8,330 bases of DNA, taken from the NCBI GenBank assembly GCA_034667645.1, contig JAXDQV010000219.1, forward strand, positions 1 to 8,330, given 5' to 3'. The notes under the pieces were generated by a model. That model was not told the DNA's origin. It saw only the letters and a list, made by a program, of their open reading frames with translations, and did not search any database. The stretch's first letter is position 1. Each line of letters begins with the position of its first letter. Positions 5,762 to 8,330 of the stretch are shown in pieces. Source of the DNA: JAJPJG01 sp034667645 (lineage in GTDB: Bacteria > Verrucomicrobiota > Verrucomicrobiia > Chthoniobacterales > Chthoniobacteraceae). A program made the position numbers and the translations under genes.

Positions 5762-5789
5762 AATCTACCGGCGCCCGTTCTCGTTGCAA
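5762..5789 (-). promoter_or_regulatory. Weak sigma70-like promoter candidate for rpsN
   Basis: On the minus strand, TTGCAA (5789-5784) and TAGATT (5767-5762) are 16 bp apart, the same -10 word and spacing as the candidate before nuoB. The -10 box ends 11 nt before the rpsN ATG, which would leave a very short leader. Matches are 4 of 6 for each box. The whole 132-bp rpsN-fabG divergent region shows no clear Zur-type palindrome. Confidence 0.25.
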
Positions 5790-5882
5790 CACCTTTTTAT
5801 CCGCCGCCTCTGCAGTGCGCGGAAAATGCGATCGAGGATTGTCTGCCTCGCCGCGCTGTGTTTCATCTGAGATTCGCACCCC

Positions 5883-6617
5883 ATGAGATTTGAAAACCAA
5901 GTTGCCATCATCACCGGCGCCAGCCGCGGAATCGGACTCTCCATCGCCAAACGCCTCGCCGGAGAAGGCGCAAAGATCGCCGCGATCAGCCGCTCTCAGT
6001 CCAGCTCCGATCAGGCCGCCACCGCCATTGGCGGAGATCGCGCAAAGGGTTATGCCGTCGATGTCGCCGATAGAAAAGCGGTCAGCGCAATTTGCGAAAC
6101 CATCCTCGCCGATCTCGGCCGCGTGGATGTGCTGGTCAATAATGCGGGGCTCACGCGCGACGGCCTCGCGATGCGGATGAGCGAAGAGGATTGGGATGCG
6201 GTGATCAATACCAATTTGAAAGGCGCATTCAATTTCATCCAGGGTGTGATGCGCGGGATGATCCGGCAACGCAGCGGCCGGATCGTGAACATCAGCTCCG
6301 TGAGCGGATTGACCGGCAACGCCGGCCAGGCCAATTACGCCGCGAGCAAAGCCGGCCTGCTCGGCTTGTCCAAGTCGCTCGCGCGCGAACTCGCCAGCCG
6401 CAACATCACCGTCAACGTCGTCGCCCCCGGTTTCATCACCACCGACATGACCGACGTGCTGCCTGAACAAACCAAAGCGGCGGTGCTCGGCGGCATTCCG
6501 CTGGGAAAATTCGGCGAACCCGAAGACATCGCCGCGGCCGTTGCCTTCCTCGCGAGCCCGGAGGCAAAATACATTACCGGCCAGGTGCTCACAGTTGATG
6601 GCGGGATGGTGATGTAG
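5883..6617 (+). CDS. fabG: 3-oxoacyl-[acyl-carrier-protein] reductase (FabG)
   Basis: This 244-residue short-chain dehydrogenase reduces 3-ketoacyl-ACP to 3-hydroxyacyl-ACP with NADPH in each round of fatty-acid elongation. The cofactor loop TGASRGIG is at 11-18 and NNAG at 86-89. The catalytic set is Asn111, Ser139, Tyr152 and Lys156, in the segments VINTNLKG, ISSVSG and NYAASKAG. The C-terminal ITGQVLTVDGGMVM is characteristic of FabG. Spacing of Ser-Tyr-Lys matches E. coli FabG, shifted by one residue. The ATG at 5883 gives the standard MRFENQVAIITG start; no Shine-Dalgarno motif is seen. Neither acpP nor fabD/fabF lies next to it; instead sixA follows after 2 nt. Another NADP-dependent short-chain reductase cannot be excluded, but length and C-terminus favour FabG. 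Confidence 0.92.
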   Translation: MRFENQVAIITGASRGIGLSIAKRLAGEGAKIAAISRSQSSSDQAATAIGGDRAKGYAVDVADRKAVSAICETILADLGRVDVLVNNAGLTRDGLAMRMSEEDWDAVINTNLKGAFNFIQGVMRGMIRQRSGRIVNISSVSGLTGNAGQANYAASKAGLLGLSKSLARELASRNITVNVVAPGFITTDMTDVLPEQTKAAVLGGIPLGKFGEPEDIAAAVAFLASPEAKYITGQVLTVDGGMVM

Positions 6618-6619
6618 TC

Positions 6620-7087
6620 ATGCTTCTCTACTTGCTCCGACATGCGGACGCGGCGCCACAGGCCCCAAGCGATGCCGCGCGCGAGCTCACTTCGCGCGGA
6701 ATCGAGCAGGCGCAGCGCGTTGGAAAATTTTGCGCGAAAAACGAAATCCTCCCGCAGATCATTGTCACCAGTCCTTTCCGCCGCGCCGAGCAGACAGCCC
6801 GCTTTGTTGGCCACGCGCTGGGCGTTGAACCAGTGATCGCGCCTTTTTTGGCGTCCGGGATGGAACCCGAGGTCGCGCGCGGAGAACTTGCGGTTTACAC
6901 GTCGCATAACGCCTTGATGCTCGTCGGGCATGAACCGGATTTCAGCCGGCTCGCCGCGGAGCTGCTCGGATTGCCAGACAATGCCCATCTCCGCCTGCGC
7001 AAAGCTTCCCTGACCCTACTGAACGTGCCGGATCTTGCGCCCGGCGCCGCAACGCTTGAGTTCTCGCTGCCGGTGAAGTTAATGTGA
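6620..7087 (+). CDS. sixA: Phosphohistidine phosphatase SixA (histidine phosphatase superfamily)
   Basis: This 155-residue protein belongs to the small histidine phosphatases (phosphoglycerate-mutase-like fold). The catalytic RHA motif is at 7-9, with His8 as the predicted phospho-acceptor. SPFRRAEQTA (51-60) contributes phosphate-pocket arginines, and LVGHEPDFS (101-109) contains the second catalytic His104. The N-terminus, with RHADAA followed by SDAARELTSRG, follows the E. coli SixA pattern. E. coli SixA removes phosphate from histidines of phosphotransfer proteins; the target here is unknown. Length matches SixA (about 160). It starts 2 nt after the fabG stop, so the two are probably co-transcribed, although no functional link is known. 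The ATG is fixed by MLLYLLRHA. A purine-rich GGGATGG lies 11 nt upstream, further away than usual for a ribosome-binding site. Confidence 0.85.
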   Translation: MLLYLLRHADAAPQAPSDAARELTSRGIEQAQRVGKFCAKNEILPQIIVTSPFRRAEQTARFVGHALGVEPVIAPFLASGMEPEVARGELAVYTSHNALMLVGHEPDFSRLAAELLGLPDNAHLRLRKASLTLLNVPDLAPGAATLEFSLPVKLM

Positions 7088-7193
7088 CGTCCACGAAGAG
7101 TTGTCCCCCGATTAGTTGAGAGACGGGCATTTTCTTTTGACTAAAATTGGAAACGCTCGCGTCAGAAGGCTCATCCATTACGGATACAAAACT

Positions 7194-7646
7194 ATGAAAA
7201 ACAAACTGCACATCATCACCATCCTTGCCGCCCTCGCCACTACCCCACCGCTCGTGGCAGCAGAAAAAAAAGGCGCGAAGGAAAGTTCGAAAGAAACGGC
7301 TTTGGCGAGTCCTTCGCCGACCACGGAAGCCAAGGCGAAGGCGCTGCCTTTCAAGGGCAAGATCGCCTCGGTGGACAAAGACAAAAAGACGTTCTCGGTC
7401 GAGAGCAAGAAGGGCGAAGGCCGCACCTTCACCGTTCCGGCCAGCGCGAAGTTGCTGAAGAACGAAACTGAAACCGCGACCTGGGATGACCTCAAGGTCG
7501 GCGAAGTGGTCCGCGGCACTTACTTGAAATCTGCCGACGGCACGATGGAAGTCGGAAGCTTAAAACTGGGCGCGAAGCCCGAGGGCGACAAAGCGGAAAA
7601 GAAAGCCGCCAAAAAATCAGCCGGCGAAGCCGCGGCGACTCCCTAA
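7194..7646 (+). CDS. Small secreted lysine-rich protein, unknown function
   Basis: I do not recognise this 150-residue protein as a named family. The ATG at 7194 starts a clear signal peptide: MKNK, a hydrophobic core at about 6-20, and likely cleavage after VAA (21-23). A low-complexity Lys/Ser/Thr/Ala linker covers about 24-50. One compact, beta-rich domain follows at about 51-128, containing PFKGKIASVDKDKKTFSV, TVPASAKLLKN and WDDLKVGEVVRGTYLKSADG. The tail (130-150) is rich in Lys, Ala and Glu. The domain resembles a small OB-like beta barrel such as those in DUF5666-type proteins, but that is inference. A longer reading from a TTG at 7116 would place 26 residues ahead of the signal peptide and is rejected. 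It lies 106 bp after sixA and ends just before a strong terminator. It is probably periplasmic. Confidence 0.75.
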   Translation: MKNKLHIITILAALATTPPLVAAEKKGAKESSKETALASPSPTTEAKAKALPFKGKIASVDKDKKTFSVESKKGEGRTFTVPASAKLLKNETETATWDDLKVGEVVRGTYLKSADGTMEVGSLKLGAKPEGDKAEKKAAKKSAGEAAATP

Positions 7647-7670
7647 AACTCAGCGATAAAACAGTCGTGC

Positions 7671-7697
7671 AAAAGGCAGCCTTCAAGGCTGCCTTTT
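7671..7697. terminator. Bidirectional intrinsic terminator
   Basis: The arms AAAAGGCAGCC (7671-7681) and GGCTGCCTTTT (7687-7697) are perfect 11-bp reverse complements. T7682 and A7686 can extend the stem to 12 bp around a 3-nt loop. The stem is GC-rich with an A-run on one side and a T-run on the other, so it can terminate in both directions. It sits 24 bp after the secreted-protein stop and 14 bp after the stop of the convergent bioF-like gene. Confidence 0.9.
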
Positions 7698-7711
7698 GTC
7701 ATTTCAAGCAA

Positions 7712-8330
7712 TCACTCCACCTCTACCTGAGGCAGCTTTTGCAACGCCTCGCACAACGCGCCGATCTGCTCCGGGGTGTGACTGGCAGAGATCGTCACAC
7801 GCAGTCGTGCCGATCCCTTCGCGACCGTGGGAAAACGAATCGCCGGCACCAGGAAGCCGCGCTCGAACAACCATTGCGCCGCCGCGAGTGCCGTGTTCTC
7901 GTCGCCTAAAATAATCGGCACGATCGCGCTTTGCAGCCGCGACTGCTGACTGACTGTTTGGGGCACGGAGTGAAAAAACTGCCTCAAGTTTGTCCAAAGA
8001 AGTTGCCGGCGCTCCTCGCCTTCCTGCGACATCATGAAATCCACCGCAGCGCACGCCGCCGCTGCCATCGCGGGTGGCGGCGCGGTCGAATAGATCAAGC
8101 TGCGCGCCCGGTTGATGAGCAGGTCGATCAACACGCGACGCCCGCAGATGTAACCTCCGCTCACCCCGAGCGCTTTGCTGAGCGTGCCCATTTGAATATC
8201 CACCCGGTCGGACAGGCCGCGCCGGTCTGCGAGCCCGCGCCCATTTTCGCCGATGACTCCCACGGCGTGCGCTTCATCGAGCAGGAGGAGCGCGTCGTAA
8301 CGGTCTTTGATTTCAACGATCTCCGCGAGC
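7712..8330 (-). CDS. bioF: 8-amino-7-oxononanoate synthase-like PLP enzyme, C-terminal part (runs off right edge)
   Basis: The last 205 codons of an alpha-oxoamine synthase (fold-type I PLP enzyme) are present; the N-terminal half lies outside. Read leftward it begins LAEIVEIKDRYDALLLLDEAHAVG, whose Asp-Glu-Ala-His segment contacts the PLP ring. ENGRG follows, then MGTLSKALGVSGGYICG; the lysine of TLSK (codon complement 8174-8176) is the expected PLP Schiff-base residue. The C-terminus contains SARLRVTISASHTPEQIGAL, typical of BioF. BioF condenses pimeloyl-ACP or pimeloyl-CoA with alanine in biotin synthesis. The related 2-amino-3-ketobutyrate-CoA ligase (kbl) shares most of these motifs and cannot be fully excluded. 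No other biotin gene is visible here, though the gene upstream on its strand is off the window. It ends beside a bidirectional terminator. Confidence 0.82.
   Translation of the reverse strand, partial: LAEIVEIKDRYDALLLLDEAHAVGVIGENGRGLADRRGLSDRVDIQMGTLSKALGVSGGYICGRRVLIDLLINRARSLIYSTAPPPAMAAAACAAVDFMMSQEGEERRQLLWTNLRQFFHSVPQTVSQQSRLQSAIVPIILGDENTALAAAQWLFERGFLVPAIRFPTVAKGSARLRVTISASHTPEQIGALCEALQKLPQVEVE

Noticed and set aside
5481..6470. A 329-codon open frame on the minus strand covering rpsN and the antisense of much of fabG
   Set aside because: Only its last 89 codons (rpsN) are recognisable. The rest mirrors fabG codons, a usual effect of high GC, and would add an implausible N-terminus to S14.
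7107..7137. Possible terminator after sixA (CCCG...CGGG followed by a T-rich run)
   Set aside because: The stem is only 4 bp with a 13-nt loop and the T-run is interrupted, so it is too weak to call.
7116..7193. N-terminal extension of the secreted lysine-rich protein from a TTG
   Set aside because: It would put 26 residues in front of a textbook signal peptide that begins at the ATG at 7194.
1..8330. CRISPR arrays, insertion sequences, tRNA or rRNA genes, phage or toxin-antitoxin genes
   Set aside because: No regularly spaced repeats, transposase motifs, cloverleaf-like sequences or phage-like proteins were found; the content is housekeeping genes.

Overview
The window is an 8.3 kb, GC-rich, gene-dense stretch of an ordinary bacterial chromosome. 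The best guess for the host is a member of Verrucomicrobiota, perhaps a Chthoniobacter or Spartobacteria relative. That is inference from the character of the proteins (a 89-residue cysteine-poor S14, a pectate-lyase-like secreted protein, small MKAL-anchored proteins, a Lys/Ala-rich secreted protein). No marker in the window proves it.

Left edge (1-272): the 5' end of a secreted, probably pectate-lyase-like gene runs off the left edge on the minus strand. It diverges from nuoB. The shared upstream region holds a perfect TGTGA-N6-TCACA palindrome (CRP/FNR-family type) and a separate 9-bp inverted repeat.

273-1363 (+): nuoB and nuoC of respiratory complex I, overlapping by ATGA. nuoA is not next to them upstream, nor nuoD downstream.

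1360-5750 (-): six co-directional genes, in transcription order rpsN (S14), a CNNM/CBS/CorC-type membrane protein, panE, punA, a membrane-anchored protein with four DnaJ-type CxxCxGxG motifs, and a small membrane-anchored coiled-coil protein. The last two share a duplicated N-terminal anchor and are the least familiar part of the window. An interspersed-repeat-like sequence supplies the end of panE. The last gene's stop codon overlaps the nuoC stop in a shared CTAG.

5883-7646 (+): fabG and sixA, 2 nt apart, then a small secreted lysine-rich protein. A strong, symmetrical hairpin at 7671-7697 probably terminates both this gene and the convergent gene on its right. Right edge (7712-8330, -): the C-terminal part of a bioF-like PLP enzyme, cut by the window end.

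Functionally this is housekeeping: energy metabolism (nuoBC), translation (rpsN), coenzyme A and biotin synthesis (panE, bioF), purine salvage (punA), fatty-acid synthesis (fabG) and phosphohistidine signalling (sixA). I see no mobile element, CRISPR array, rRNA or tRNA, and no obvious new defence or biosynthetic system. No stretch longer than 300 bases lacks a gene. Clear Shine-Dalgarno sequences are missing from nearly all starts.
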